Source: Paracoccaceae bacterium (GTDB lineage: Bacteria > Pseudomonadota > Alphaproteobacteria > Rhodobacterales > Rhodobacteraceae). Taken from it: DNA of 64,000 nucleotides. This document shows, one piece after another, positions 28,306 through 38,426 of this stretch. The notes beneath the pieces are model-generated. The model saw nothing but the letters and a program-made list of their open reading frames with translations, searched no databases and was not told where the DNA came from. Made by a program: the position numbers and the translations under genes. Numbering within the stretch: the stretch's first letter is position 1; each line of letters begins with the position of its first letter. The stretch spans positions 1 to 64,000 of the forward strand of contig JAMWZC010000001.1 in assembly GCA_024304985.1 (NCBI GenBank), read 5' to 3'.

Positions 28306-29850
28306 TTACATGAAGGCGTCGGCCATGCTTTCTTTCTTCTTAGCGACATAGCCGGCCAGCGCCTCGGCGATTGCGGGGTCCATCGCGGGTTGCTGGTAAT
28401 TGGCCAGCATCTGCTCGACCTTGGCGCCTGCCAGCGCCATGGTGTCGCGGGCGCCTTCCTCGTGCCATGTCTCATAGGGTTTGTAGTCGAACACGTCCGA
28501 GCGCCAGAAGGCGGATTTGAAATTCGCCTGCGTATGGGCGCAGCCCAGATAATGCCCAGAGGGGCCGACTTCGCGGATGGCCCCCATGGCCTGCGCGTTC
28601 TCGTCCATGGCGACGCCTTCGGCAAACTTGTGCAGCGCGCCCAGCTGGTCTGCGTCCATCACGAATTTCTCGAAGCTGGAGACAAGCCCGCCTTCCAGCC
28701 AGCCGCAGGCATGCAGCATGAAGTTCACGCCGGACAGCAGGCCCATGTTCAGGCTGTTGGCGGTTTCATAGGCGGCCTGCGCGTCTGGCAGTTTCGAGCC
28801 GCAGAAAGAACCTGCCGAGCGGAACGGCAGACCCATGCGGCGCGCCAGTTGACCCGCGCCATAGGTGATATGGCTGGCCTCGGGCGTCCCGAAGGTGGGC
28901 GCGCCGGAGTTCATGTCGATCGAGGTCACGAAAGCGCCGAAGATCACGGGCGCGCCTTTGCGCACCAGCTGGCTATAGGCGATGCCGGCCAGCACCTCGG
29001 CCAGAACCTGCGTCAGCGTGCCCGCGACCGAGACAGGGGCCATGGCACCGCCCACGATGAAGGGCGAGATGATGCAGGCTTGGTTGTTGCGGGCGTATAC
29101 CTCAAGGCTGCCCATCATCACATCGTCGAAGGTCATCGGCGAGTTGATGTTGATCAGGCTGGTCATCACCGTGTTGTTCTGCACGAAGTCTCGGCCGAAC
29201 AGGATTTCGCACATCTCGACCGAATCCTGCGCCCGGCTTGGTTCCGTCACCGATCCCATGAAGGGCTTGTCGGACAGGGTCATGTGGGCATGGAGCATGT
29301 CCAGATGGCGCTTGTTGACGGGGATGTCGGTGGGCTCGCAGACCGTGCCGCCCGAATGGTGCAGCCATTTCGACATATAGCCCAGCTTCACGAATTTGCG
29401 GAAATCCTCCATCGTGGCATAGCGGCGGCCCCCTTTGGCATCATGCACGAAGGGCGGGCCATAGACGGGGGCCAGGACAAGGTTCTTGCCACCCACGACC
29501 ACATTGCGCGCGGGGTTGCGGGCGTGCTGGGTGTATTCCTTTGGGGCCGTGGCGCAAAGCTGGCGGGCCAGACCGCGCGGGATGCGGACACGCTCGCCCT
29601 CGATCTCGGCCCCGGCATTGCGCCAGAGCTCCAGTGCGGCGGGGTTGTTGACGAAATTCACCCCGATCTCGGCCAGCACCGTTTCGGCATTGGTCTCGAT
29701 GATCTCAAGCGCTTCTTCGGTCAGCACCTCGAAATTGGGAATGTTGCGGCGGATATACTGCGCCGTTTCAAAGGATACGGCCCCGCGCTCGGCGCGTCGC
29801 GCTGCACCACCACCACCGCGTGCCGGTCTGCGCGTCTGAACCTCTTCCAT
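28306..29850 (-). CDS. MttB-superfamily methyltransferase, non-pyrrolysine type
   Basis: The 514-residue TIM-barrel protein belongs to the trimethylamine methyltransferase (MttB/COG5598) superfamily: SPMTFDDVMMGSLEVYARNNQACIISPF and GAPTFGTPEASHITYGAGQLARRMGLP. The frame is uninterrupted, so there is no in-frame amber for pyrrolysine, as in MtgB-type glycine betaine:corrinoid methyltransferases. No corrinoid protein or second methyltransferase is adjacent. AAGGA is well placed for the ATG at 29850 rather than the ATG at 29859. The methyl donor is not determinable. Confidence 0.85.
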   Translation of the reverse strand: MEEVQTRRPARGGGGAARRAERGAVSFETAQYIRRNIPNFEVLTEEALEIIETNAETVLAEIGVNFVNNPAALELWRNAGAEIEGERVRIPRGLARQLCATAPKEYTQHARNPARNVVVGGKNLVLAPVYGPPFVHDAKGGRRYATMEDFRKFVKLGYMSKWLHHSGGTVCEPTDIPVNKRHLDMLHAHMTLSDKPFMGSVTEPSRAQDSVEMCEILFGRDFVQNNTVMTSLININSPMTFDDVMMGSLEVYARNNQACIISPFIVGGAMAPVSVAGTLTQVLAEVLAGIAYSQLVRKGAPVIFGAFVTSIDMNSGAPTFGTPEASHITYGAGQLARRMGLPFRSAGSFCGSKLPDAQAAYETANSLNMGLLSGVNFMLHACGWLEGGLVSSFEKFVMDADQLGALHKFAEGVAMDENAQAMGAIREVGPSGHYLGCAHTQANFKSAFWRSDVFDYKPYETWHEEGARDTMALAGAKVEQMLANYQQPAMDPAIAEALAGYVAKKKESMADAFM

Positions 29851-30037
29851 CTGTCTCATCCTTCATGCCGATGCCACCGCCCCTTCGGCGGTTTGCCACC
29901 TGATACCGGGTTCGCGCCGGGCCGTGGGCGCAAAATCCGGCTATTGAGGGGGAAAAGCGACATATCCACCCCTTGGCCTGTCGTGCCATGCCGCAGGGAG
30001 ACTTGCGCAAAGCAAGACCTTGGCCTAGGAGGCTGAC

Positions 30038-31600
30038 ATGAGCCAGACATCCCATGACCGCCTTCTCATCATCGACTTTGGCAGCCAGGTGACGCAGCTG
30101 ATCGCGCGTCGCCTGCGCGAGTTGAACGTCTATTGCGAAATCCATCCCTATCAGAAGGTGACGGATGCCTTTCTGGCCGAATTCGCGCCGAAGGCCGTGA
30201 TCCTGTCGGGGGGGCCGGACAGCGTGACCCGCGAAGGATCGCCACGCCCGCCCGAAAGCGTGTTCACCCTTGGCGTGCCGCTTCTGGGCATCTGCTATGG
30301 CCAGCAGGTCATGATGGAGATGCTGGGAGGCAAGGTCGAATCGGGCCACGGCACTGCCGAGTTCGGACGCGCCTATGTGACGCCCGCCAATGGCCGGATC
30401 GACCTTCTGAAGGGCTGGTTCCTTGAAGAGCGTGAGCAGGTCTGGATGAGCCATGGCGACCATGTCAGCCGCATCGCGCCGGGGTTCGAGGTCTACGGCA
30501 CCTCGCCCAACGCGCCCTTCGCCATCACGGCGGATCTGGAGCGGCGGTTCTATGCGGTGCAGTTCCACCCGGAGGTGCATCACACGCCCAATGGCAAGAC
30601 GCTCTATGAGAATTTCATCCGCGACGCGGGCTTTACCGGCGACTGGACCATGGGGGCCTATCGCGAGGAAGCGATCCGCAAGATCCGCGAACAGGTGGGC
30701 GACAAGCGCGTGATCTGCGGGCTGTCGGGCGGGGTCGATTCCTCGGTCGCGGCTGTGCTGATCCACGAAGCGATCGGCGATCAGCTGACCTGCGTCTTCG
30801 TCGATCACGGGCTTTTGCGACAGAACGAGGCGACTGAAGTGGTTGCCATGTTCCGCGACAATTACAACATCCCGCTGATCCATGCCGATGAGGCGGATCT
30901 GTTTCTGGGCGAGTTGGAAGGTGTGTCCGACCCCGAAACCAAGCGCAAGATCATCGGGCGGCTGTTCATCGACGTGTTCCAGAAATACGCCAGTGGGATC
31001 GAGGGTGCGGAATTTCTGGCCCAGGGCACGTTGTATCCCGATGTGATCGAATCGGTCAGCTTCAGCGGCGGTCCGTCGGTCACGATCAAGTCGCATCACA
31101 ATGTGGGCGGCCTGCCCGAGAAGATGGGCCTGAAGCTGGTGGAACCGCTGCGCGAGCTGTTCAAGGACGAGGTCCGCGCCCTGGGGCGTGAGCTTGGCCT
31201 GCCGGACAGTTTCATCGGGCGTCACCCCTTCCCCGGCCCCGGTCTGGCGATCCGCTGCCCCGGCGAGATCACCCGCGAGAAGCTGGAGATCCTGCGCAAG
31301 GCGGATGCGGTCTTTATCGACCAGATCCGCAGGCATGGGCTGTATGACGATATCTGGCAGGCTTTCGTGGCGATCCTGCCTGTGCGCACGGTGGGCGTGA
31401 TGGGCGACGGGCGGACCTATGATTTCGCCTGTGCGCTGCGGGCGGTCACATCCGTGGACGGGATGACAGCCGATTATTACCCGTTCAGCCATGATTTTCT
31501 GGGCGAGACCGCGACGCGGATCATCAACGAGGTCAAGGGGATCAACCGCGTCACCTATGATGTGACCTCGAAACCGCCGGGCACGATCGAATGGGAATGA
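30038..31600 (+). CDS. guaA: GMP synthase (glutamine-hydrolysing)
   Basis: The 520-residue protein has an N-terminal class I amidotransferase (GICYGQQ with catalytic Cys; FHPEVHHT with His), an ATP-pyrophosphatase domain ([14 protein letters not shown]) and a C-terminal dimerisation domain ([23 protein letters not shown]). It converts XMP to GMP. AGGAGG precedes the ATG. The next gene overlaps its stop codon. Confidence 0.97.
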   Translation: MSQTSHDRLLIIDFGSQVTQLIARRLRELNVYCEIHPYQKVTDAFLAEFAPKAVILSGGPDSVTREGSPRPPESVFTLGVPLLGICYGQQVMMEMLGGKVESGHGTAEFGRAYVTPANGRIDLLKGWFLEEREQVWMSHGDHVSRIAPGFEVYGTSPNAPFAITADLERRFYAVQFHPEVHHTPNGKTLYENFIRDAGFTGDWTMGAYREEAIRKIREQVGDKRVICGLSGGVDSSVAAVLIHEAIGDQLTCVFVDHGLLRQNEATEVVAMFRDNYNIPLIHADEADLFLGELEGVSDPETKRKIIGRLFIDVFQKYASGIEGAEFLAQGTLYPDVIESVSFSGGPSVTIKSHHNVGGLPEKMGLKLVEPLRELFKDEVRALGRELGLPDSFIGRHPFPGPGLAIRCPGEITREKLEILRKADAVFIDQIRRHGLYDDIWQAFVAILPVRTVGVMGDGRTYDFACALRAVTSVDGMTADYYPFSHDFLGETATRIINEVKGINRVTYDVTSKPPGTIEWE

Positions 31601-31878
31601 TCCATCTCACCGGACGCCTGATCTGCGCATCCCATGCGCAGGCGCGTGCCGTGATGATGGCCCTGCCCGAGCATATCCGCCTGACACGGGCCGAGCAGGG
31701 ATGCGTGACCTTTGACGTGACGCCCACGGATGATCCGCTGATCTGGCAGGTCGCGGAGTCCTTTCTGGATCGTGCCGCATTCGATGCGCATCAGGCGCGG
31801 GCGGCGGCGACCGATTGGGCAGTGCAGACATCCGGGATCACCCGCGATTACGCCATCACCGAGGACGGTGCCGCATGA
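31597..31878 (+). CDS. antibiotic biosynthesis monooxygenase (ABM) domain protein
   Basis: The protein of about 93 residues is one ferredoxin-like ABM domain: [38 protein letters not shown]. Members act as small quinol monooxygenases or haem/aromatic oxygenases, often as dimers. The start is either ATG 31597 (ATGA overlap with guaA) or ATG 31591. It is probably translationally coupled to guaA, and the next gene overlaps it in turn. Confidence 0.8.
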   Translation: MIHLTGRLICASHAQARAVMMALPEHIRLTRAEQGCVTFDVTPTDDPLIWQVAESFLDRAAFDAHQARAAATDWAVQTSGITRDYAITEDGAA

Positions 31879-32771
31879 CCACCCCGATCCCGGCGATCCT
31901 GCCTGCGCCGCCGCCTGTGCTGCGCGCGGCGCTCTGGATGATCGGGGCCATCGGGTCGTTTTCGGCCATGGCCGTGGCGGGACGTGAGGCGTCGCTGGAT
32001 CTGGATACGTTCGAGATCATGCTCTACCGCTCTATCGTGGGCGTGCTCATCGTCTTTGCCGTCCTGACCCTGACGCGGCGCTGGCACGAGGTGTCTCGCC
32101 GCCATCCCGGTTTGCAGATCATGCGGAACCTGGCGCATTTCAGCGGGCAGAACCTGTGGTTCTATGCGGTGACCGTCATCCCGCTGGCGCAGGTCTTTGC
32201 GCTGGAATTCACCTCGCCGCTCTGGGTGCTGGTGCTGTCGCCACTGGTGCTGGGCGAGCGGATGACGCCGATGCGGACGCTGGCGGCGGTGCTGGGGTTC
32301 ATCGGCATCCTCATCGTGGCGCGGCCCAGCCCTGACAGTCTGAACCCCGGTGTCATCACGGCGGCCTTGTCGGCGATCTGTTTCGCCTTCACCATCATGT
32401 TCACGAAAAAGCTGACCCGCACGGAAAGCATCGCCTGCATCCTGTTCTATCTGACAACGACCCAAGTTGTGTTCGGTCTGATCGCGGCGGGCTATGACGG
32501 GGATATCGCCCTGCCTTCGGCCACGAGCCTGCCCTGGGTCGTCGTGATCGGCTGTGCCGGGCTGATGGCGCATTTCTGCCTGACCAATGCGCTGTCCATC
32601 GCGCCGGCGACGGTGGTGATCCCCATCGACTTCACCCGCCTGCCTGTCATCGCGATCGTGGGGATGCTGCTTTACAACGAGCCGCTGGATCTGTTCGTCT
32701 TTGCGGGCGCGCTGGTGATCTTTGCCGGAAACTATCTGAACATCTGGCACGAGACGCGGCGGCGCGGGTAA
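31875..32771 (+). CDS. EamA/DMT superfamily transporter
   Basis: The 298-residue protein has ten predicted TM helices in two EamA repeats (first repeat ends near LGFIGILIVARP; second contains IDFTRLPVIAIVGMLLYNEP). It is probably a drug/metabolite or S-adenosylmethionine-type exporter. The substrate is unknown. It overlaps the ABM gene by ATGA. Confidence 0.88.
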   Translation: MTTPIPAILPAPPPVLRAALWMIGAIGSFSAMAVAGREASLDLDTFEIMLYRSIVGVLIVFAVLTLTRRWHEVSRRHPGLQIMRNLAHFSGQNLWFYAVTVIPLAQVFALEFTSPLWVLVLSPLVLGERMTPMRTLAAVLGFIGILIVARPSPDSLNPGVITAALSAICFAFTIMFTKKLTRTESIACILFYLTTTQVVFGLIAAGYDGDIALPSATSLPWVVVIGCAGLMAHFCLTNALSIAPATVVIPIDFTRLPVIAIVGMLLYNEPLDLFVFAGALVIFAGNYLNIWHETRRRG

Positions 32772-32820
32772 CCGCAGGAAACGGGTTGCGGGTGTCCTGT
32801 CACAGGCATAACACCGCGCC

Positions 32821-33750
32821 ATGACACAAAAATCCATCTCTCTGCGGGCCTGGGTCGAACTGCTGCTCTTGGGCGGCATCTGGGGGGCCTCCTTCCTGTC
32901 GAACGCGGTGATCCTGCGCGAGGTGGGGTTTGTCAGCGTGGTCGCCTTTCGCGTGACGGGCGCGGCGCTGATCCTGTGGGCCTATGTCTTGATCCGCCGC
33001 CTGGCGCTGCCGCGTGATCCGGTCGTCTGGGCGGGGTTTGTCTTTTCGGGCGTGTTGAACACCGCCCTGCCCTTTGCGCTGATCACCTGGGGACAGACAC
33101 ATATTCCGTCGGGGCTGGCCTCGATCCTGAACTGTTCCACGGCGGTGTTCGGCGTGTTGGTCGCCGCGCTGGTCTTCCCGGACGAGCGGTTGACACGGCG
33201 CAAGCTGGCGGGGATCGGGCTGGGCTTTGCGGGCGCGGTCACGGTGATCGGGCCGGATGCGGTGCGCGGGCTGGACCTGACGGCGCTGGCGCAACTGGCG
33301 CTGATCGGGGCGGCGCTGTGTTATGCGTTCGGGAGCGTCTTCAACCGGGCGCGTCTGTCGGGTCTGGCCCCGCAGGTGGCGGCGGCGGGGATGCTGAGCG
33401 GGGCAACACTGGTGATCCTGCCGCTGGCCTTGTGGCAGGAGGGGGTGCCGCGTCTGGATTATGCGGGCGTCACATGGGTGGCCATCGCCTATCTGTCGGT
33501 CGTGGCCACGGCTCTGGCCTATCTGCTGTATTACCGTGTGCTGGCCATGGCCGGGTCGGGCAATGTGCTGTTGGTCACGCTGCTGGTGGCCCCGGTCGCC
33601 ATCCTGCTGGGATCTGTCTTTCTGGACGAGGCGCTGCCGATCCGCGCCTATGCGGGTTTCGCGCTGCTGGCGGCGGGTCTGGTGGTGATCGACGGGCGCA
33701 TCCTGAACCGGCGCCGCGCGGCGGGGGCGATGCCGCCGCCTGTTCAGTGA
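32821..33750 (+). CDS. EamA/DMT superfamily transporter
   Basis: The 309-residue protein has ten TM helices and two EamA repeats, including LLLGGIWGASFL at the start and LDEALPIRAYAGFALLAAGLVVI near the end. It is a second exporter of the same superfamily but clearly divergent from its neighbour, so not a recent tandem copy. The substrate is unknown. Confidence 0.88.
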   Translation: MTQKSISLRAWVELLLLGGIWGASFLSNAVILREVGFVSVVAFRVTGAALILWAYVLIRRLALPRDPVVWAGFVFSGVLNTALPFALITWGQTHIPSGLASILNCSTAVFGVLVAALVFPDERLTRRKLAGIGLGFAGAVTVIGPDAVRGLDLTALAQLALIGAALCYAFGSVFNRARLSGLAPQVAAAGMLSGATLVILPLALWQEGVPRLDYAGVTWVAIAYLSVVATALAYLLYYRVLAMAGSGNVLLVTLLVAPVAILLGSVFLDEALPIRAYAGFALLAAGLVVIDGRILNRRRAAGAMPPPVQ

Positions 33751-33818
33751 GGCTGCAAGAGCGTTGACCACCCTTGCAGGCGGGGCTACCACATCGCGCA
33801 GGCAAAGGGGATGCGTCC

Positions 33819-34679
33819 ATGATCTATAGTTCAGCGGCAGAATGGCTGGCAGCGCCGCGCAAGCGGGTGTTGTTCTTCGGCATGTCGGGCTTGGGCAAGA
33901 CCCATCTGGCCACGCTGCTGCGCGATCACGGGGACTGGTTCCACTACTCGATCGATTACCGGATCGGCACGCGCTACATGGGCGAATATATCGCCGACAA
34001 TGCCAAGGCCGAGGCGATGAAAGTGCCCTTCCTGCGTGATCTGCTGTTGTCGGATTCGATCTATATCGGGTCGAACATCACGTTTCATAACCTCAAGCCC
34101 GTATCCTCCTATCTGGGCAAGCCCGGTGATCCGGCCAAGGGCGGTCTTCCTTACGCCGAATATACCCGCCGTCAGTCGCAGTTCCGGCAAGCCGAGATCC
34201 ATGCCCTGATGGATACCGGCTATTTCATCGAGAGGGCCGAGGCGCTGTATGGTTATCCGCATTTCGTCTGCGATACCGGCGGGTCGATCTGCGAATGGGT
34301 GGACCCCGAGAACCCGCACGATCCGGTGCTCAAGGCGCTGTCCGAGACCACGCTGATGGTCTGGATCAAGGGCGACGAAGCGCATACCGCCGAACTGATC
34401 CGCCGTTTCGACAAGGCGCCAAAGCCCATGTCCTATCAGGCGGCGTTTCTGGACCGGGTCTGGCACGAATATCTGAGCCTGAACCATGTGTCCGAGGGTG
34501 ATGTCGATCCGGATGCCTTCATCCGCTGGACCTATGCGCAGGCCTTGGCGCATCGGCAACCGCGCTATGCGGCGATGGCGCGCAATTGGGGCGTGACCGT
34601 CACCGCCGATGAGGTCGCCGCCGTCCGCAGCGCCGCCGATGTCGATGCGCTGATCGCCATGGCCCTTGAGCGGGGCTGA
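33819..34679 (+). CDS. P-loop ATPase of unknown role
   Basis: The 286-residue soluble protein has a Walker A FGMSGLGKTH at residues about 20-29. The rest (DYRIGTRYMGEYI, NLKPVSSYLGKPGDP, VCDTGGSICEWVDPENPHDPVL) does not match a family I can name. It resembles small-molecule kinases or adenylate-kinase-like NTPases. AAGGGG precedes the ATG. It sits alone before metA. Confidence 0.78.
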   Translation: MIYSSAAEWLAAPRKRVLFFGMSGLGKTHLATLLRDHGDWFHYSIDYRIGTRYMGEYIADNAKAEAMKVPFLRDLLLSDSIYIGSNITFHNLKPVSSYLGKPGDPAKGGLPYAEYTRRQSQFRQAEIHALMDTGYFIERAEALYGYPHFVCDTGGSICEWVDPENPHDPVLKALSETTLMVWIKGDEAHTAELIRRFDKAPKPMSYQAAFLDRVWHEYLSLNHVSEGDVDPDAFIRWTYAQALAHRQPRYAAMARNWGVTVTADEVAAVRSAADVDALIAMALERG

Positions 34680-34728
34680 CACCCGCCCTATCTGAACCCA
34701 TCCGACAAGACCCAGAAGGACGTTCCAC

Positions 34729-35652
34729 ATGCCCATCAAGATCCCTGCCACCCTGCCCGCCTTCAACGTGCTGACGCGCGAAGGTGTGATGGTCATGGAC
34801 GAGGATCAGGCCGCGCGGCAGGATATTCGCCCGCTGAAGATCGGGCTGCTGAACCTGATGCCGAAAAAGATCCAGACCGAGAACCAGTTTGCCCGGCTGA
34901 TCGGGGCCACGCCTCTTCAGATCGAGCTGTCGCTGATCCGCATGTCCGAGCATCAGACCAAGAACACTGCTGCCGAACATATGGAAAGCTTCTACCGCCC
35001 CTTCAGTGAAGTGGCGGCCACGGGCGAGAAATATGACGGTCTGATCATCACCGGCGCACCGATCGAGCATCTGCCGTTTGAGGAAGTGACCTATTGGGAT
35101 GAGCTGCGTCAGGTCTTTGACTGGACGCAAAGCCATGTCCATTCCACCTTCGGCGTTTGCTGGGGCGGCATGGCGATGATCTATCATTTCCACGGTGTGC
35201 GGAAACATATGCTGGAGGCCAAGGCCTTTGGCTGTTTCCGGCATCGGAACATGGCCCCCGCCTCGCCCTATCTGCGCGGGTTTTCAGACGATTGCGTGAT
35301 CCCCGTCAGCCGCTGGACCGAGGTCAAGCAGGCCGAGATCGACGCGGCCCCCGGTCTGGTGACGCTGCTGGCCAGCGATGAGGTCGGCCCTGCCCTGGTC
35401 GAGGATCCGGCCCATCGGGCGCTCTATATCTTCAACCATTTCGAATATGACAGCGATACGCTGAAACAGGAATATGACCGCGATGTCGCGACCGGCACGC
35501 CGATCAATGTGCCGCTGAACTACTATCCCAATGACGATCCCGCGAGGATGCCTCTCAATCGGTGGAGAAGTCACGCGCATCTTCTATATGGTAACTGGAT
35601 AAACCAGATTTATCAGTCAACCCCGTTCGAGCTGGATGAAATCGGCATATAA
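34729..35652 (+). CDS. metA: homoserine O-acyltransferase MetA
   Basis: The 307-residue protein has [13 protein letters not shown] with the catalytic Cys, a C-terminal His/Glu pair (FNHFEYD) and [12 protein letters not shown]. It activates homoserine with a succinyl or acetyl group as the first methionine-specific step; the acyl donor cannot be assigned by eye. AGAAGGA precedes the ATG. Only 49 nt lie between the ATPase gene and this start, too short for a SAM riboswitch plus promoter. Confidence 0.94.
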   Translation: MPIKIPATLPAFNVLTREGVMVMDEDQAARQDIRPLKIGLLNLMPKKIQTENQFARLIGATPLQIELSLIRMSEHQTKNTAAEHMESFYRPFSEVAATGEKYDGLIITGAPIEHLPFEEVTYWDELRQVFDWTQSHVHSTFGVCWGGMAMIYHFHGVRKHMLEAKAFGCFRHRNMAPASPYLRGFSDDCVIPVSRWTEVKQAEIDAAPGLVTLLASDEVGPALVEDPAHRALYIFNHFEYDSDTLKQEYDRDVATGTPINVPLNYYPNDDPARMPLNRWRSHAHLLYGNWINQIYQSTPFELDEIGI

Positions 35653-36625
35653 GGTGATCTCTTTCGTAGCCACTCTGGCGCTTCTGGGCGGATGCGGGGT
35701 CATTGTGGACCGTCGCGCCGACACGCGCGCCGCAGCGGCCGAGGCCAGCTATCCCCCGACAGGGCAATTCGTGACGGTCAATGGGCAGCGTGTGCATGCC
35801 CATGTCGAGGGCGCGGGACCCGATCTGGTGTTGATCCACGGGGCTTCGGGCAATACGCGGGATTTCACCTTTTCCTTTGTCGAAAGGATGAAGGACAATT
35901 ACCGCGTCATCGTCTTTGACCGCCCCGGTCTGGGCTGGTCGGATCGCGTGTCGGATGAATTCAGCGGTGCTTTCACCACGGCTGCGGAAAGCCCGCTGCA
36001 ACAGGCGGCTTTTCTTCAGGCCGCCGCCGATCAGCTTGGCGTCAGCAATCCCATCGTTCTGGGACATTCCTATGGCGGTGCGGTCGCGTTGGCCTGGGGA
36101 TTGAGCCGGCCCGAGGACACGGCGGCACTGGTCGTGCTGTCGGGCGCCTCGAACCCCTGGCCGGGCGGGCTGGGTGTGCTTTACGGGGTGGCCTCATCGG
36201 CCATCGGTGGCGCGACGGTGGTGCCGCTGATCGCGGCCTTTCCGCCACGTGGTCAGGTGGATGGCGCGCTGGACAGTATCTTTGCACCGCAATCGCCGCC
36301 CGAAGGCTATGCCGACTATATCGGATCAGGGCTAACCCTGCGGCGCGAGACTCTGCGGGCCAATGCACGGCAGGTCAATTCCCTGCGCCCCCATGTTGTC
36401 GAGATGTCGGCCCGCTACAGCACTTTGCCGATGCCGGTCGAAATCGTGCATGGCACGGCCGATGACGTCGTGCCGATCCATATCCATTCGGAACCTCTGG
36501 CGCGACAGATCCCCGGTGCTGTGCTGACCCGGCTGGAGGGGATCGGTCATATGCCGCACCATTCCGCTCCGGCCGCTGTCGCGGAGGCGATCGACCGCGC
36601 CGCCGCCCGCGCGCGATTGCGTTGA
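35636..36625 (+). CDS. alpha/beta hydrolase, predicted lipoprotein
   Basis: The 329-residue protein has a signal with lipobox (ALLGGC, Cys about 20), the oxyanion stretch VLIHGASGN, the nucleophile elbow GHSYGG (Ser), an acid near HGTADDVVP and the His in GIGHMPHH. It is probably anchored in the membrane facing the periplasm. Its start lies 17 nt inside metA, so it is coupled to it, though no functional link to methionine is obvious. Confidence 0.88.
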   Translation: MKSAYKVISFVATLALLGGCGVIVDRRADTRAAAAEASYPPTGQFVTVNGQRVHAHVEGAGPDLVLIHGASGNTRDFTFSFVERMKDNYRVIVFDRPGLGWSDRVSDEFSGAFTTAAESPLQQAAFLQAAADQLGVSNPIVLGHSYGGAVALAWGLSRPEDTAALVVLSGASNPWPGGLGVLYGVASSAIGGATVVPLIAAFPPRGQVDGALDSIFAPQSPPEGYADYIGSGLTLRRETLRANARQVNSLRPHVVEMSARYSTLPMPVEIVHGTADDVVPIHIHSEPLARQIPGAVLTRLEGIGHMPHHSAPAAVAEAIDRAAARARLR

Positions 36626-36671
36626 TCCGGTCACTGGGCCATAGTCAGGCAAAACAAGGGTCAATGAAGCC

Positions 36672-37541
36672 ATGAGCCTGCCATTCGACGGCGCCATCAG
36701 CGATTTTTTCGACAACCACGCCCCTGACCATATCCGCGAGGCCATTCGCGGGGCGGGCAAGGATGATCTGATCAATCCCGATTATCCCTATGCCACCGAG
36801 ATGGGGGGCAAGGACTATGACCGCGAGATGGAGAGTCTCCAGATCGAACTGGTCAAGCTGCAGGCCTGGGCGCGCCGAAGTGGCGCGCGGATTGCCATCG
36901 TCTTCGAGGGGCGTGATGCGGCTGGCAAAGGTGGCACGATCTCGCGGTTCACCGAGAACCTGAACCCGCGCGGCGCGCGGGTGGTGGCGCTGTCCAAGCC
37001 GTCGGATACCGAGGCAACCCAGTGGTATTTCCAGCGCTATATCCAGCATCTTCCCGCAGGCGGCGAGATCGTGCTGTTCGACCGCAGCTGGTACAATCGC
37101 GGTGTGGTCGAACATGTCTTCGGCTTCTGCACCGGGACTCAACGCGAGCAGTTCTTTCATCAGGTGCCCGAATTCGAGGATATGCTGGTGGATGAGGGGA
37201 TACACCTCTTCAAGATCTGGCTGAACGTGGGCCGGGCCGAGCAACTGCGCCGCTTTCTGGCCCGCGAGCGGGACCCGCTGAAACAGTGGAAGCTGAGCAA
37301 GATCGACGTGGACGGGCTGCACAAATGGGACGCCTATAGCGACGCCATCCGCGAGACGCTGCATCGCAGCCATACAGAGGCCGCCCCCTGGACCATCGTC
37401 AAGTCCGATGACAAGAAACGCGCCCGTCTGGCCGTGATCCGGCATGTTCTGACAGCGCTGGACTATAGCGGCAAGGATGCCGAGGCCATCGGGGCCGGCG
37501 ACAGCGCGATTTGTGGCGGGCCGGACCTGTGGGATGCGTAA
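36672..37541 (+). CDS. ppk2: polyphosphate kinase 2
   Basis: The 289-residue single-domain PPK2 has Walker [14 protein letters not shown], Walker [11 protein letters not shown] and the lid [24 protein letters not shown]. These enzymes use polyphosphate to phosphorylate NDPs (class I) or NMPs. The length suggests class I. The C-terminus overlaps the next gene, a TetR regulator, by 8 nt. Confidence 0.93.
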   Translation: MSLPFDGAISDFFDNHAPDHIREAIRGAGKDDLINPDYPYATEMGGKDYDREMESLQIELVKLQAWARRSGARIAIVFEGRDAAGKGGTISRFTENLNPRGARVVALSKPSDTEATQWYFQRYIQHLPAGGEIVLFDRSWYNRGVVEHVFGFCTGTQREQFFHQVPEFEDMLVDEGIHLFKIWLNVGRAEQLRRFLARERDPLKQWKLSKIDVDGLHKWDAYSDAIRETLHRSHTEAAPWTIVKSDDKKRARLAVIRHVLTALDYSGKDAEAIGAGDSAICGGPDLWDA

Positions 37542-38151
37542 GCAGGGCTATCACCACGGCAACCTGCGGCAAGCCTTGGTCGAGGCGGCGCTGGATCTGA
37601 TTACCCGGCAGGGGCCGACCGGATTCACCCTGTCAGAGGCCGCCAAACAGGCGGGCGTGACCCCTGCAGCCGTTTACCGGCATTTCGAAGGCCGCGAGGA
37701 TCTGATCGCGGAGGCCGCGCGTCAGGGGTACGAGATCTTCGCCGATGTGATGCAATATGCCTATGACAAGGGCCAGCCTTCGGCCTTGGCGGCATTCGAA
37801 GCGACGGGGCGCGCCTATTTGGCCTTTGCGCGCAAATATCCCGGCCACTATATCGCGATGTTCGAAAGCAGCATTTCCGTGAACCGCACGCCTGAACTGG
37901 CGGCTGCCGCGACGCGCGCGCGGGATGTTCTGGAAAGTGCTGCCCGTGACCTCAGCCAGCATATCCCGCCGGAGAAGCGGCCACCGGCCAGCATGTTCTC
38001 GGCGCATATCTGGGCGATGTCGCATGGCGTGGTCGAGTTGTTCGCGCGCAATTCACCCGGTGCGGTCTCGCCCTTTCCACCCGAGGACCTGCTTGAGTCG
38101 GGGATCGGGATCTATCTGCGCGGTCTGGGACTGATTCCGCCCGACAAGTAA
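37534..38151 (+). CDS. TetR/AcrR family regulator
   Basis: The 205-residue protein has a TetR HTH ([29 protein letters not shown], about residues 29-57) and an all-helical ligand-binding domain with the WxxxHG-type sequence [12 protein letters not shown]. It is translated from within the end of ppk2. Whether it controls ppk2 is not shown, because no palindrome is evident at the ppk2 start. Confidence 0.88.
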   Translation: MRKQGYHHGNLRQALVEAALDLITRQGPTGFTLSEAAKQAGVTPAAVYRHFEGREDLIAEAARQGYEIFADVMQYAYDKGQPSALAAFEATGRAYLAFARKYPGHYIAMFESSISVNRTPELAAAATRARDVLESAARDLSQHIPPEKRPPASMFSAHIWAMSHGVVELFARNSPGAVSPFPPEDLLESGIGIYLRGLGLIPPDK

Positions 38152-38289
38152 CCTCTGATCGCCGCGACTGCCTGTTATTCGGGCAAAGTCAGGCGTGCTG
38201 ACCTTTTCTCCCTCATCACTCTGGACGTCGAATCTGCAACAGGATTATGACGATCTCAACGGCAATGCTGCACTGCCGCATAAGCCCGA

Positions 38290-38318
38290 TTGACAAAGGA
38301 CTGGCGCAAGCAGATAGA
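38290..38318 (+). promoter_or_regulatory. candidate sigma-70 promoter of the outer-membrane protein gene
   Basis: TTGACA (38290-38295) is a perfect -35 element. It is followed after 17 nt by GATAGA (38313-38318), a weak -10. It lies in the 275-bp gap before the gene at 38427 and would give a leader of about 100 nt. I see nothing else definable in the gap. Confidence 0.5.
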
Positions 38319-38426
38319 GCGACTCGATTGTTATATCATTACAGATACCGAACCTGTGCATTCACGCAGAACAAAACAAGCAAGACCATGACTCTCAACA
38401 AGAAAACCAGACTGAAGGGACACCCC

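Noticed and set aside
28306-29850. Pyrrolysine-containing trimethylamine methyltransferase
   Set aside because: The frame has no internal amber codon and no pyl genes are nearby, so it is the non-pyrrolysine type.
29851-29960. Glycine-riboswitch-like GCCGAAGGGGC sequence in the mttB-like leader
   Set aside because: There is only a 6-bp hairpin ACCGCC/GGCGGT (29876-29892 on the plus strand). The conserved GGAGAG and CUCUCAGG parts of the glycine aptamer are absent.
34680-34728. SAM riboswitch in front of metA
   Set aside because: The gap is only 49 nt and already contains the ribosome-binding site. No SAM-II or other SAM aptamer pattern is visible.
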